This document shows positions 20,575 through 32,827 of a DNA stretch of 64,000 nucleotides, piece by piece. The notes below the pieces were generated by a model that was given only the letters and a program-made list of their open reading frames with translations, was not told where the DNA came from and searched no databases. The position numbers and the translations under genes were made by a program. The number at the start of each line of letters is the position of its first letter. Positions within the stretch are counted from its first letter, which is position 1. This stretch comes from Scilla litardierei (Eukaryota > Streptophyta > Magnoliopsida > Asparagales > Asparagaceae): contig CM061138.1 in assembly GCA_030789695.1 (NCBI GenBank), positions 179,777,051 through 179,841,050 on the forward strand, written 5' to 3'.

Positions 20575-22751
20575 CTAGTTTACCTTCATCTCCCCCAACT
20601 TCTTCAGCCACTGCACCCCCAGTATGATATCCACGTTGCCCAGCCCCAATGGCAAGAAATCCTCCATGATCTGTACTCCCTGCAAGGTCAGGCACAGACC
20701 CTTGCAGATCACATTGCTCTCCTCCATCTTTCCGGTCCCCATCAGTACGGTAAACTTCTCCAGCGTGCTCAACTGCAGCCCATGCCGCTCCACTACTCGG
20801 CTGGAGATGAAATTGTGGGTAGCCCCACTGTCTATCAGCACCGTCACCGCCGTGTCCCTTAGCTGCCCTGATAACTTCATGGTGTGGTTCGGAGTGAACC
20901 CCACCACGGAGTTCAGGGAAACCTCCGCGAAGTCTAGATGAGACTTCTCTTCCTCTACTGGTGGCTCCTCCTTGGGCTCCTCGTCACCCACGTATCCCTC
21001 CTCATCGGGTACCATGGTGATCTGTAGTAGGCGGCTTGCACATCTGTGTCCAGGGGTGAACTTCTCGTCGCAACGGAAGCACAACCCCTTGGCTCGCTTC
21101 TCCCTCAACTCCGCCTCCGTCATCCGCCGCCTGAGAGCAGCTGGGCGGCCCTCTCCTCGAGTCTCAGGTGCAGCTGTGGGTGCCCTCTGTGATGCTGCTG
21201 CAGGGGTGGGGCGAGCACTCTGGGTTCCCCAAGGCCCTCGTATCCTTCTCTCCTCTGCATGCTTCTCCTCCGCCTTATGTGCCAAACGAAGAACATCCTC
21301 TAAGGTCGCCGGGCTCTGCATCCGCAACTCCGCCCGTATAGAGGGCTTCAGCCCCCTCATGAAGTTTCTGATCATCACCTCATCTGTCACCCTCTTCACC
21401 CGGCTATTAAGCATCTCAAATCTCTCCACGTAGTCCCGCACTGTTCCCTCCTGCCTCAGGGCCGACAATTGCTCGTAGAAATCTCCGCCCACTGTCTCCT
21501 GGAACCGATCTACGATCAGTGCTGACAGCTCCTCCCAGGTACGAAAAGGGGCCCGTGCTATCTTCCACCGGTACCATGCTAGTGCCTTTCCCTCAAAATA
21601 AATCCCGATGGCCTTCGGGACCTCCTGCTCCGCCCGATATATCCATCCGTCTGGATCGGTGCCATCAAAGGTCGGCATCTTCAGCTTCATCAACCGTCGA
21701 TCCGCATTGATGTCACCTTGCTGCCCCTATCTCTGCCACGGTCACCTTCCCAGTCGAAACCGCCACCCCGGGTCTCCGTCAGGCCTCCCCCGTCAACCCC
21801 GTACAACTCCTCAGGCCACCCAGGCCTCTCCCATGCCTCGGGCTGATAGTGGCGTCCTGTAAACTCCGATGTTCATGCAAAAACGGGCCTCGGCCCAAGA
21901 TGGGTGGTCTCTGTTCTCCAAAATTGGCCCGCATGGGTCCCAATAGCTGCTCCCGAGGCCTAACCGCCTCCAACTGTCCCCGAAGTCCCCCCAAAGTGGG
22001 ATACGAACCCCGTCACACCCCCAAAGGGCCGTGACGGGTTCACCGGGCCCCCAGGAGGGGCGGCCCAGCTCGCCGGGCCCCCAGGAGGTGCGGGCCGCCA
22101 TCCCGCACCCCCGGTTGGGGGTGCCGCCGCCTGATCTGGACCCCCACAGGGGTGCACCGAAGCCCATGGGAGGTCCAGCGGCTTCGCCCAGGCCTGGGAA
22201 GGCCTGGGTTGGGCCGTCGAACCACCGACAGGCCCGAGCGGGCCTGTCGCATGCCGAACAGACCCGCGCGGGTCTGCTGTGTGCAAAGCAGGCCCGCACG
22301 GCCCTAGGGCAAGCCACGCCAACCCCCTTGCGTCTCCCGAGCCGTTGCCTTGCCCTACGGAGTTCGCCGTTGTCGCCGTTTGACCTAGGAGGGCCGATTC
22401 GTTGACAGATTCGCCTTCGATCTCCTCCTCTCGGATCCCCTTGCCCCAATCTCCTCCTTTCGCCACCGTTAGGGCTTGCATCATTGTCATCATCGTCGAT
22501 ATTGCCTCCTTCTGATCTGAATTCGGTCCCTTCAATTCTTGGAGATCATGGCCTTGTTGCACGACGTCCTTCCTCATCCCCCAGAGTTCGATCTGGATGT
22601 CCTCTTGTGAATGGACGTGATCCTTGATAGAATCCCCCACCGTTTTCTTCAATCCCTCGAACCATTCTTCGATCTAACGATTGAGATCCTCCCGTAGCCC
22701 TTGAATCTTCTCATCTATCAAATCCGCCTTCGATCTAGTGTGTGTCGCCAT
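20575..22751 (-). pseudogene. Gag-protease with internal stops
   Basis: The start at 22751 (MATHTRSKADLIDEKIQGLR) begins a coiled coil that is interrupted by a stop near 22677. A GC-rich Pro/Gly island lies at about 22030-22330. The gag core, zinc knuckle and protease are one open frame at 21693-20575: FDGTDPDGWIYRAEQ, ALAWYRWKIA, FRCDEKFTPGHRC, and the protease active site LIDSGATHNF with DSG intact, then VDIILGVQWL. A stop at 20575 and further stops up to about 20360 separate it from RT. A stretch of gag core is missing after WIYRAE compared with the copy at 14900-15715. Confidence 0.88.
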
Positions 22752-22762
22752 CGGATCTCACC

Positions 22763-22774
22763 GCTCTGATACCA
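22763..22774 (-). promoter_or_regulatory. Primer-binding site, initiator Met-tRNA type
   Basis: The minus strand reads TGGTATCAGAGC three bases from the 5' LTR. Confidence 0.9.
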
Positions 22775-22777
22775 ATT

Positions 22778-23178
22778 TGATACGATCCGAGAGATCGTAT
22801 AAGCATATCGATAAATTTAAAAGTGGAAAATGTAAAAAGAGGATTTTTAATAAGATAGAGATGCGAAGAACTACAAATAAATGGGTTTCCTTCGAGACGA
22901 AACCCTATCTCCTAGCTTTGAATGTCGGATCAAAGCCTAAGAACCTTCTCTACGATGCCTAACAAGTTCTTCGCAAATCAAGCATAAGAAAATAACAAAG
23001 GCGGCTAGCCTTAATAAATAGAAAAGTAGGGATTTACTAATCTAGTCTGAAAAGACGAGAATACCCCTAGAGCCACTAAACCCACTATGTGATGACCCCG
23101 CGCCTCCTACGCCTCACGTATGTCACGATGGGTGGTCTTGCATCCTCGGTAGCCGGTGGGGTGGGTGCGTCCGCATCA
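22778..23178 (-). repeat. LTR (5' LTR)
   Basis: 401 bp, starts TGATACGATCCGAG and ends CGTCCGCATCA, followed by AAAGG. Confidence 0.93.
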
Positions 23179-23649
23179 AAAGGTTTGCGAAGGAGAAGAA
23201 TTTAAATGGATTGGCAGTCCTTTATTAGAGAGAAATGTAAAGGCTATCTTTAAGTTTTGACATCCAGGTCTAGATGGGGTTATGGTTAGAAGATCAATGA
23301 TTTTAGGAATAAAATTTTACAATAAAAACAAACACACCTCCTCATGGACACAATGGGGTTATTTTAAGCCTTTTTTCAAACCTTTTTTCGGTATGGGCAT
23401 GCACTATATCATTTCAACTAGTATTTTTGGTTACCACACCATGTTTTCAGACAAACTGCCATTTGCAACCCTCAAGTTGGCCATGGACAGCGGGTTGTAC
23501 AAGTTTTTCTAACTTTCCCAGAATCCTTCTGAATATATATTATGCTCCATGGCTGTTTGCATTTAATAAATGAGAAATAGGTTAAATGATTTCCCTCTTC
23601 ATTTGTTGATCTCCAAACTAGTTTCTCCTTCTGTGATTTGGATAGGTGG

Positions 23650-23733
23650 TATTCAGATGTCTACTTGTTTACTCAGTATTCAGATGTAGATGTCTATTTG
23701 TTTACTTAGTATTCAGATGTCTATTTGTATACT
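23650..23733. repeat. Short tandem repeat, about 26-32 bp
   Basis: Three imperfect copies of ATTCAGATGTCTATTTGTTTACT, just upstream of the first recognised MACPF exon. Confidence 0.8.
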
Positions 23734-23763
23734 TAAACATGACGTTATAATCATTGATTGCAG

Positions 23764-26700
23764 TTTGATTTCAAAGACCAACGACTAAGGTTTGCAGATT
23801 CTAGTCCTTCAAGCTCTTACTCAACGAAGGAGGTATTCTTTCTCACAGACCTGAGCAAGTTATTTTAGAAAAATCAGAGTGTTATGTGAAGCTGCATTCT
23901 GCATTCATTTGCTCCTTTTTCTAATAATATATAAAATAATTGTGTATTTGTTTCAGGATATTGTAAGAATTTTCAAGAGGAGAGGAGGGGATGATTACAA
24001 GGACATGTCACATCATCAGTGGTTAAACACGGTTCAGTATGAACCCGACATTATCTCAATGTCCTTTGTGCCAATTACTTCTCTCTTGCAAGGAGTCCCA
24101 GGAAGTGGTTTCTTGAGCCATGCTATCAATCTTTATTTGCGCTGTAAGTCTGGCATGCACATTTCTGCTTGAACTTGAAGTCCTGTAGCATGTTCTTATA
24201 TATGCTCATGTGGATGGCGGATGTGGTCTCTGACTGAGAGACATTATTATTTGCCGAAATTTCTCTAAAGATTGAGCAGAGATAGACATTCACCGGGCTT
24301 GAATATGCCTGGATAATTTCTGTGGGTTGGAATCTACAAGTGTTTTGCTAGCTGCAACAACAACAATAATAATCTCCTATTCATGACGCATGCATAAATT
24401 AAGCAGCATATGGTACTTTTTTTGAAGTTCAGATTTTTTTTGCCCTAAAGGTGGTTCATAAATATTATCTCCTCATCATCACCATTATAATTTCCAGTTC
24501 TATGATGAATGGGCTATGAGGTTTAAATTATCAACCCATAGCTGATGCCACTACTTGCTTTCCTCTGTCAAAACTACGTTGGAATATGTACCCTCAATAA
24601 ATTTTAACTTAATCATCTATTTTCAGCTCTATCCTTTAGGCCTTTAGGCTTCAAACACCTTTATAATGGCACACAAGACTGAGAGTATGACACCATCCAT
24701 ATATCTGAAACATCAGTTGCCTCCAGGACATGTTATAATTGGTTTCATTTGTTCTTTCATCATAAGCGTGTGATGATTCACACATTTCACATGTCATCTT
24801 CCTAGTCTGCTGATTACTTCTCTTGGTAAGAAATTACTTAGCTCTTTCCCTTGTCATCACAAGAAAATTGAGCTGGTATTTTTCTTTTATATTTCATGGT
24901 GATGACTACATGAACCTTGCATTTAGCTCTTTCCCTTGTCGTCACATGAAAATTGAGCTGGTATTTTTCTTTTATATTTCATGGTGATGACTACATGAAC
25001 CTTGCATTTTGTGAATAATTATGGATCTGTTCTTATTGTCATTAGATGTGGGCTACACTACTGTATTTTCTATGTTAGCGTTATTATCGATGTAATGACC
25101 CCATAGCGTAGCCTAAGCATCATGTAGATGTATGCTGGTCAATTGCCCATCTTGCCATCAGACAATTACCAAGTTATTGAAAGGTTTGCAGATGTGGGAT
25201 GTTAACCCATGTCACAGTGTGGATATCATCATTGTGGGATGATATTGATGTTTTTCATGCTTGAAGAAAGCTAGGCAACTTCTGGGAGTTCATAGGACAA
25301 AAAACATGCTTCAGCTCTAATTTCTCTAATGAATGGACATTTGGTCCAACATGTGTGGGCACGTGAAGGTCCCAAATACTGCAAATAGACCTTAACGCAT
25401 GAATATGCACGTGTGCGCACAAATTCTTGCAATATAGTTCTTTGTATTGCTGCTTATTGCTAATATTGGAAGTTCTGTATGTTTTGACTGGCTTTCGTAT
25501 TATTGTCTTCATGTTTCCAGATAAGCCACCACTAGAAGAGCTTCATCAGTTTCTAGAGTTTCAGTTACCAAGACAATGGGCCCCTGTATTCAGTGACCTC
25601 CCTCTAGGGCCTCAGCGGAAACAGCAAAGCACTGCATCTCTCCAGTTCACCTTCATGGGTCCTAAGCTTTATGTGAACACTAGTGTGGTAAACTTTAATT
25701 CTTAGTTTACTTGGATTATTTCTTTTATTTACATTTTCATGTGAGTAACTCCCAGGTTTCTGGCTTAATTTTTTTGCTGGGTTCACGTGTAAAGATTCTA
25801 AGAGCTTTTTAGCCTTCAAGCGCTTCCCACTTCAAAAGATGCGTGAGTTGTTAAGTGGCATCATTGTCATCTAACTATTTTCCCTTAAAAATTGGCTTCC
25901 ACTTTTCCCGTAAAATTGGCTTACACAATATGTGTTTAGCCTTTTATGCTTGCAACATCTAAGTACACCACAATAACATGGAAACACGTCACTTGCATTA
26001 AACAAATTAAGAACTGTTGAGCAGTTTCTTTTCAATTGCATAAACATTATTTACTGTTGAAGCTTGCCTTATTGTTGCAATTTGTGAAAGCGGCTACCAT
26101 CACCTCTTTATTACCATAATGTCCTACCTGGGAGTATAAACTTGCTGAGCTTGACGAGGACAGCCTGTTCAAACTTATTCTGGTTTTTATTTTTTAAGCC
26201 GAGTTGAGCCCATCTGGATCCTGCATCACATGTTCAAACGGGCATCAAAGCCAAGCGTGACTTCAATTATGGTTCCTTCACCTGCTATACTCTTTTATTT
26301 TAGTTCTTCCTCAAGGCACTTTGATTCCACTTACCTTTCACATGCCATTTTGTTAGCTTGACTCATGTTCTTTGGGACACAAGTTGTCTTTTCTTTACGT
26401 TTTTTCTTCTTAAGGCACTTAAATTCTGCATATCATTTTATTTTCCTTCTCTTAGCCCAAGTCACTCTTGATTCTTTCACCATCTCCAGAATTTACATTT
26501 GAAAGCTTAGGTCAAAACTATAACAGTGGATAAAATGTGAGAAAGCAGGGGAGACTTAAAGAGAGTGAACGAAAGATTTTCGTTACTGAAATGGTGTTGG
26601 AAGTGTAGTTTGAAAAATACGGTGATATCAATATGTATTGATTGTATCACATCGATTCTAAGCATGAAAGTATGATGCATCCAAAATCAGTCGATACCAC

Positions 26701-29700
26701 CAGTTTATGTAGGTCGTGTACTTAAGTCATGAACCCATGCACATACTGAACATGCCGATGCATGTACCAAACACCGACACTTCTCAGGCACTTCGAACAA
26801 TTTGCTTGCTAGATACCTGTCAGAAACAGTTCTGTACTTGTACCTGTAGGCAAATATGCTAGTAGTTTTGTGGGATCATGGAATTTCTTGAGTTGTCTAT
26901 TATACAAACAAGGGACGCAGGGACGCTGACGGGGTTTGTCCCAGTCAGCGAGGTTTGTCCCAGTCACAAGCTGACTGGGACAAACCCAACTGATTAGAAG
27001 TGTGGTTTTGGGCTTTGTTTTGGGGTCTTTTTACACCCGACGCTACCGACACACCCACAGTTCTCACCCTTTTTTGGTTGCACGCGTGCACCGCATCCTG
27101 TTCGTGGGGGGTTTCCCTGATGTGCACTCTGTGCACGAGTTTTACCTAATACTTGTTATTTTGCGTTTGCTTAAGACAACTAAGAAATGTAATCACAAGA
27201 CGAAGTGATGAACTATATAAGTTTTATGCTTAAAGTTTATATTGTTTGATGTCACGTTTTATATTTTGTTTGTTCTGTGTGCATAAATATATATAATATA
27301 AGATATTAAATTATAATAGATGTGTCAGTGTATGTTACCTTTTACAAATTTACTGCAATTCCCATACATGTACCCGTTCCAAGTACCATACCTAGATATT
27401 TATGCTTCCTGGCCACTAGTACTATGTCAACTAATACACGCGGATACATGGGGTTCGAAGTACCATAAATAGAAATTCTTTCATGCTAATAAGTAACAAT
27501 GATAGAAAGAATCTCATTAACAATCAAAATCAAGTTTTAAGATATCAACTAATACCAATTCATATTGAGTATGTGGGCCATTTTAGAGTAGATTTGTACG
27601 ATTGAATACAAGATGGATTCTTCTTTATTAGTTCAAACTTCATGTTGAAACTTAAAGTAGCACTCATTTTAGTTCTTCTAGGAGCTAAGATATTGAAATC
27701 TGACACAAGTAAATTGAAGATGAGTAGATTGGTTTAGAAATACTTTTCATTATGTCAACTTTGTAAAATAGCTGGAAATAGAAAGGGAGGATAATGGATG
27801 ATAGAAATAATTCATAAATGAATAAATCACTTGAAAAAATACGAAGCTTTACATATTGTTAATGTTTTCCATGGTGCCAGGAGTCGCCTAGGTTTTTTAT
27901 TTTATTGTATTTTGTAATTTTAAATAAGCGTAGAAGAATAAGATCAAAGGAGAAGAAGCATCAATTGTCGATGTTACACCACTACAACATCGACGGTTAC
28001 GACGCCAATAGAGGAAGAAGAGATAAAGAAGAGAGAAAAAGAAGAGAATTCCTCCTTTTACCGAAATCATCGTTGTGTGCAGCTTGATCCGGAAAGGTCA
28101 GATATATTGAAAGATTTCTTCTTTAAAAAAAATTCAGATGGAGGTTAAAACCCACATGAATATGGGATTGTGTTTGTTATGCATATTTTTTAAAGTGGAC
28201 ATGTACCCGATTAATTAGGATAGGTGTCAATAGTGGGCGGTTGGCCTGTCTAGGATGGCTGCCTAGGTCTTAATCAGGTCGCCTACGTCTGGGCGGCCTA
28301 AGCATCAACCCTTTTTTAACACTTCATACAATTAACACTAACACTGAGATAGGTAACTGATACGACGATACCAAAAGTCTATACACACACACTAGTAATA
28401 ACTCGTGCCCGCGGGCACGGTTCATTTAAGATTTTTCCCCGCGAAATATTTGTTTTCAAAAAATTATTAAACTTTAAAAGAACAAATTAGCGTAAAAATA
28501 TTTAGCGGTACGGGCGCCTTCGGCGCGGAACAACAAATTCGACGCATGCGCCTTTGGCGCGGAACAACAAATTCAGCGCATGCGCCTTCGATATGGAACA
28601 ACAAATTCGACGCGGGCGCCGTCGGTACGGAACAACAAATTGTCGTAAAAAAATCCTTGCTCGCGGGCACGTTTCATTTAAAGATTTTTCCATGCGAAAT
28701 CTTTGTTCCCCAAAAAATTATTAAAATTTAAAAGAACAAATTAGCGTAAAAATATTTAGCGGCATGGGCGCCTTAGGCGCGGAACAACAAATTCGGCGCG
28801 AAAAAACAAATTCGCCTATAACAACAAATTCGACGCGGGCTCCTTCGGCGCGGAACAACAAAAATTTAGCGGGTACTTTCGGCGCAGAACAACAAATTAG
28901 CGTAAAAAAATTTTGCGGGCGTCTTTGACACGAAACTTGTTCACTGGCTGCTTTCAAAGCTGGACCAAATTTCAAAACTCACATTTATGGTTTCAAAGCT
29001 CTCTTCATTTCAAAGTTGGACCAAATTTCAAAGCTCACATTCATGGTTTCAAAACTTCATCTCAATCTTACATTTTTCAAGATCAAATCTCAGTCACTCT
29101 TTATCTTGTTCTAGTCAGCTCTAGAATTCAATAAAGGTTGTCATATGCATAGTAGATAGATAGATACACACCTAAAGCTTGTCATATATATATTTGTATA
29201 AATATGTATGTCGGCTATCCAAGGTGGAATTTCATCTTTTGCATTCATCAAACAGTCCATTTAATTTTTTGATGATCGGCACAATTCATTTTAATCTTTA
29301 TATTTTAAAACTTCAATGCACTGTGAACCTAGACATTGCAAAAAATTGTTTTACTATGAAAACATTAAATTTACAAATAGATCATCGAGTAAAACACCTT
29401 GGGTTCATTGTTTGGTTTTAAAAAATTTTAGAATTTGAAGATCGAAATGAAGTGTCGACCGTCAAAATATTTAGTAGAGTGAACTTTTTGCAAGTGCATA
29501 GGATAGAATTCATCCTTAGGTAGTAGGTGCACACACACATACTATGGTACCCTTAACCGGATCAAGCATGCCAGTCTATTCCAATCAAATTTAAAGTTTG
29601 ACAATCCAATCAGAAAATTCGTTTCTTAGATATGACCTTTCAATTCAAACTACTTATAAACAAAAATTTTAATCATTTGGATGTGTTTCATCCATGGTTA

Positions 29701-32002
29701 GAGTGCTCGGTTCGGTTTCGGTGTTGGTCTTTCGGAAATTTTAGATTTTGGTCTGGTTTCGTCTGTTTTGCTAGTTTCGGAGATGCATTTCATTTCGTCT
29801 GTTTTGGTAGTTTCAAATACTTAAAAACCTATCAAATACTAAGACATCAAATAATTTAAAAACTAAATTATTAGACAAATGCTATCAGAAATTAAAAATA
29901 CACATTTTCATGAATTTTGGAATGTTTTGCTATTCAATTTATACATTTTGCTAAATATACCACATTTTGCAAAAGATAATGGCAAACATGTAAATATATG
30001 AAACACGGTTAGTAAAATGTGCTAGGTGAATAGCATCAAAAATTTCAGCCGATCTATCCCCATAGTGCTGCTAGTCAAATTACACATGGATAAACAGTTT
30101 ACACTTATTTACAAGTTTGTCATTTCCTTTTTAAAAAGGATTAAAAGAGAATGGCAAACTTGTAAATAAATGTAACATGTTAAGAAAAATGGGTAATTTG
30201 AGTACGTCACTCACTAATCAGCGTGCGGTTAAAAGTTGGAACAAAACGTAGGGTTTTCTCACCCCTTCGCTTTCTGGAATGGCGGCGGGGCTCGAGCCCT
30301 TCCTTGTAGGCGGCAGTCCTTTCTGACTCCATGACGACGACGCCGGAGTTCTCCGACTCCGCGACAACGTCGTAGGTAAGAATTTTTTGAGTTTAATTTT
30401 TTTTAGATTCCGTTTGTTTTATATTTTGAGAAATCTTTTTAGATAAGATTTTTCCTAGATTTCTTTGTTATGTCCGAGTCCTTTGTTTGTTTTTTGATTT
30501 TCGAGTCCTTTGTTTTTCTTTGATTTTCTTAACCGTTCCGGGCCGGAACGGCGCCGTTCCGGCGAGAACCGAGCTTATTTGGCCGTTTTGGTTTCGTTTG
30601 CCTCCGAAATCAAAACGATACAGCCGATACCATGGGTATCGGCCGAAAGCTACATCCATGGTTTCATCAAATTGTCGACAAAATCAAAGTTTCAGAATTG
30701 TAATGGAATCAGTTTATTCGTTGTCACTTAAAACACATGTAAAACACATCCACATCCACATCCACATCCACATCCACATCATTTGAATTTTTATTTATAT
30801 GTAGTTTTAATATTTTAGATCGCATCTAACAAAATTCATATTTGGGTTACCAAACTCTAAATTTGATTTGGGATGAATCAGCATGTTTGATTTAATAGAG
30901 TATACCATACTCTACATATATAACCTAGATTTAAAATCTTTGTTGAAAGCTATACATCTCCATGTCTTATTTGTAGTCTGATTTCAATTCATAGTCAGTG
31001 TTTTTGGGGACACGTGATGTGTGTGAAGTGTTTGGACATCCCAAAGCATTTGTGAAGTGTTTGAAGTGTCTAGATGTCCCAAAAGATACAAAGCAGACAT
31101 GGACCTTATGCGTACATGCATGCACACACGTACACATCTACCCGCAAAATTGGTCCTATATTTAGGGGTAATAAGCCTTTTTTTGAAAATCACATGTTTC
31201 CCTATGATGACATTGACATGGTCAATAAAAGAATGATGAGCTTCGAAGATGATGGATTTAAAAAGATTATGATACTTTTTAACAATTTTTTTCCTATTCT
31301 TTCCTTATTGATCACTAGTCATCTGGCACGTGCTCGGCTTATGTACAAAACTAAAGAAGGTAGTTCTTGTGGGGCATGACAGACACGCTGACTTTTTACC
31401 CAACTTTCGTAGGTAATATAGTAAAAATTTCCACCTAATCCTTTCTTATCCTATCTTCATTTAATGCAACAAATACAATGTCTGCCTTCTAAATAAAAAT
31501 GTCTGAGGCATTCATCATGTGTGTTAATAGTGTCTTGTTGCTTCTGTGTCCGATAAAATTTGAGTCTCCTAATAACTCTGCTAATTAGAGACACAAGCCA
31601 CTAGGATTTGCTTTTTTTATAAAATGAAATAAAATTCAATATGAGAAATTTCCTAGAACCTCCTGCAGCTTCTTCACATAGCAATACACAAGTATAAAAA
31701 AACGTTTTCCCTAGTACTCAGAAATGTAAAGTTGGGCTGTGACTATTAATTTACAAGGCAAGCTACCGTTTAATAATCAGTATTATTAGATTTACACTTG
31801 AATTTGGCTGATATACACATAAATGAATGTGAACATTCAGTCAGTGAGTTGAGTCCAGCTGTACATTAATAGGTAGGTCACATCTATAACCGTAACCGGA
31901 GCATATTTGTTTGTGGAAATTTCACACGAGCATGATAACAATTTTTCGCAATGGCAAACCTTGGAACTGGCAGCTTCATTAGGTACAAGGAAATTTTCAT
32001 TG

Positions 32003-32055
<53 letters not shown>

Positions 32056-32827
32056 CATGCTGCCTGATTTCCTGTGAAAAAGATACTAGTTATAACTTGA
32101 TTTGCTTTTTATCAACATAAGAATTAATGTCTGTTTGATGCAGGTTGATGTTGGCAAGAGGCCGGTCACCGGGCTTCGATTGTACCTAGAAGGGAAAAGA
32201 AGCAACAGGCTGGCAATACACCTGCAGCACCTCTCTTCCCTTCCTCGGATCTTCGAGCTTCATGATGATCCGAGCAGTTGTTATTCTCGTGAATCCCACG
32301 ACCGCAAATATTACGAACCTATTCAATGGAGACACTTCTCCCACGTTTGTACAGCTCCGATTGAGGCAGATGATGATTACTCCATTGTCACTGGTGCCCA
32401 GCTACATGTCGGGCACTATGGCCTCAAGAAAGTCCTTTTTCTTCGCCTTCACTTCTCTACTGTCTCCAACGTGACCCTGGTTAGAAATCCTGAGTGGGAT
32501 GGTTCTCCAGGCCTCACCCACAAGTCTGGGCTCATCTCGACACTCATCAGCACGCATTTTACAGGAGCCATTCAAAAGCCGCCCCCTCGACCGGCAGACG
32601 TGTACATAAATTCAGCAGTGTATCCTGGCGGTCCACCGTCGCCTTTGCAGACGCCAAAGCTGCTCAAGTTCATAGATACGACAGAGATGGTGAGGGGCCC
32701 TCAGGATCCACCCGGCTACTGGGTGGTCTCAGGGGCAAAGCTTCAACTGGAAAGGGGTAAGATCTCACTGCGGGTGAAGTATTCTCTCCTGACTGTTATG
32801 TTGCCGGAGTCTGATGATGATCTGTAG
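23764..32827 (+). CDS. NSL1: MACPF-domain protein, NSL1/CAD1 family (3' exons)
   Basis: Four exons fit together in frame with GT/AG sites: 23764-23832, 23957-24143, 25521-25687 and 32144-32827 (stop TAG). They encode about 368 residues, the C-terminal part of a plant MACPF protein that is usually about 560-630 residues long. Diagnostic stretches are IVRIFKRRGGDD, SFVPITSLLQGVPGSGFLSH, KPPLEELHQFLEFQLPRQWAPV, FMGPKLYVNTS, RPVTGLRLYLEGK, IHLQHLSSLPRI, INSAVYPGGPPSP and GYWVVSGAKL. The wording is closest to Arabidopsis NSL1, a negative regulator of salicylate-linked cell death. That function is family knowledge, not shown here. Introns are 124, 1377 and 6456 bp. The N-terminal MACPF exons were not found. 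The first exon shown begins in phase 0 after an AG acceptor, so at least one more exon must lie upstream, or the gene is truncated. Confidence 0.88.
24838..25009 (+). repeat. 85-bp tandem duplication in MACPF intron
   Basis: Two almost identical 85-bp units beginning TAGCTCTTTCCCTTGTC and ending GAACCTTGCATTT. Confidence 0.95.
26932..26987. repeat. 18-bp perfect inverted repeat (hairpin)
   Basis: GGGTTTGTCCCAGTCAGC at 26932-26949 is the reverse complement of 26970-26987, with a 20-base loop. The loop repeats AGGTTTGTCCCAGTCA. It lies in the 6.5-kb MACPF intron. Confidence 0.9.
28400..28925. repeat. Two-unit tandem repeat with GC-rich subrepeats
   Basis: A unit of about 245 bp (starting near CGCGGGCACGGTTCATTTAA) occurs twice, at about 28412 and 28657. 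Each holds several subrepeats of the form GCGCCTTCGGCGCGGAACAACAAATTCG. It is an unclassified intronic repeat. Confidence 0.75.
28952..29064. repeat. 56-bp tandem duplication
   Basis: Two copies starting TTTCAAAGCTGGACCAAATTTC and TTTCAAAGTTGGACCAAATTTC, directly after the GC-rich repeat. Confidence 0.85.
30745..30780 (+). repeat. (CACATC)6 microsatellite
   Basis: Six perfect hexanucleotide units in the MACPF intron. Confidence 0.95.
32007..32054 (+). repeat. (CA)24 microsatellite
   Basis: Perfect CA repeat ending 89 bp before the start of the last MACPF exon (32144). Confidence 0.95.

Larger units (their letters stand above)
17164..23178 (-). mobile_element. Nearly full-length Ty3/gypsy chromovirus
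   Basis: A 6.0-kb element with 401-bp LTRs (17164-17564 and 22778-23178), target duplication AAAGG (17159-17163 and 23179-23183), a primer site at 22763-22774, and domain order gag, protease, RT, RNase H, integrase, chromodomain. Small LTRs and total length suit the Reina-type chromoviruses. Several stop codons interrupt gag and pol. The LTRs differ at roughly 5 percent, so this copy is older than the one at 13398-16579. Confidence 0.95.

Noticed and set aside
30290..30375. Possible first exon (ATGGCGGCGGGG... and a GTAAG donor) in the MACPF intron
   Set aside because: GC-rich and exon-like in look, but frames stop within about 16 codons and no partner exon was found. It may be a captured gene fragment.
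32262..32760. Alternative plus-strand frames within the last MACPF exon
   Set aside because: Out of frame with the conserved MACPF C-terminus. They are shadows.
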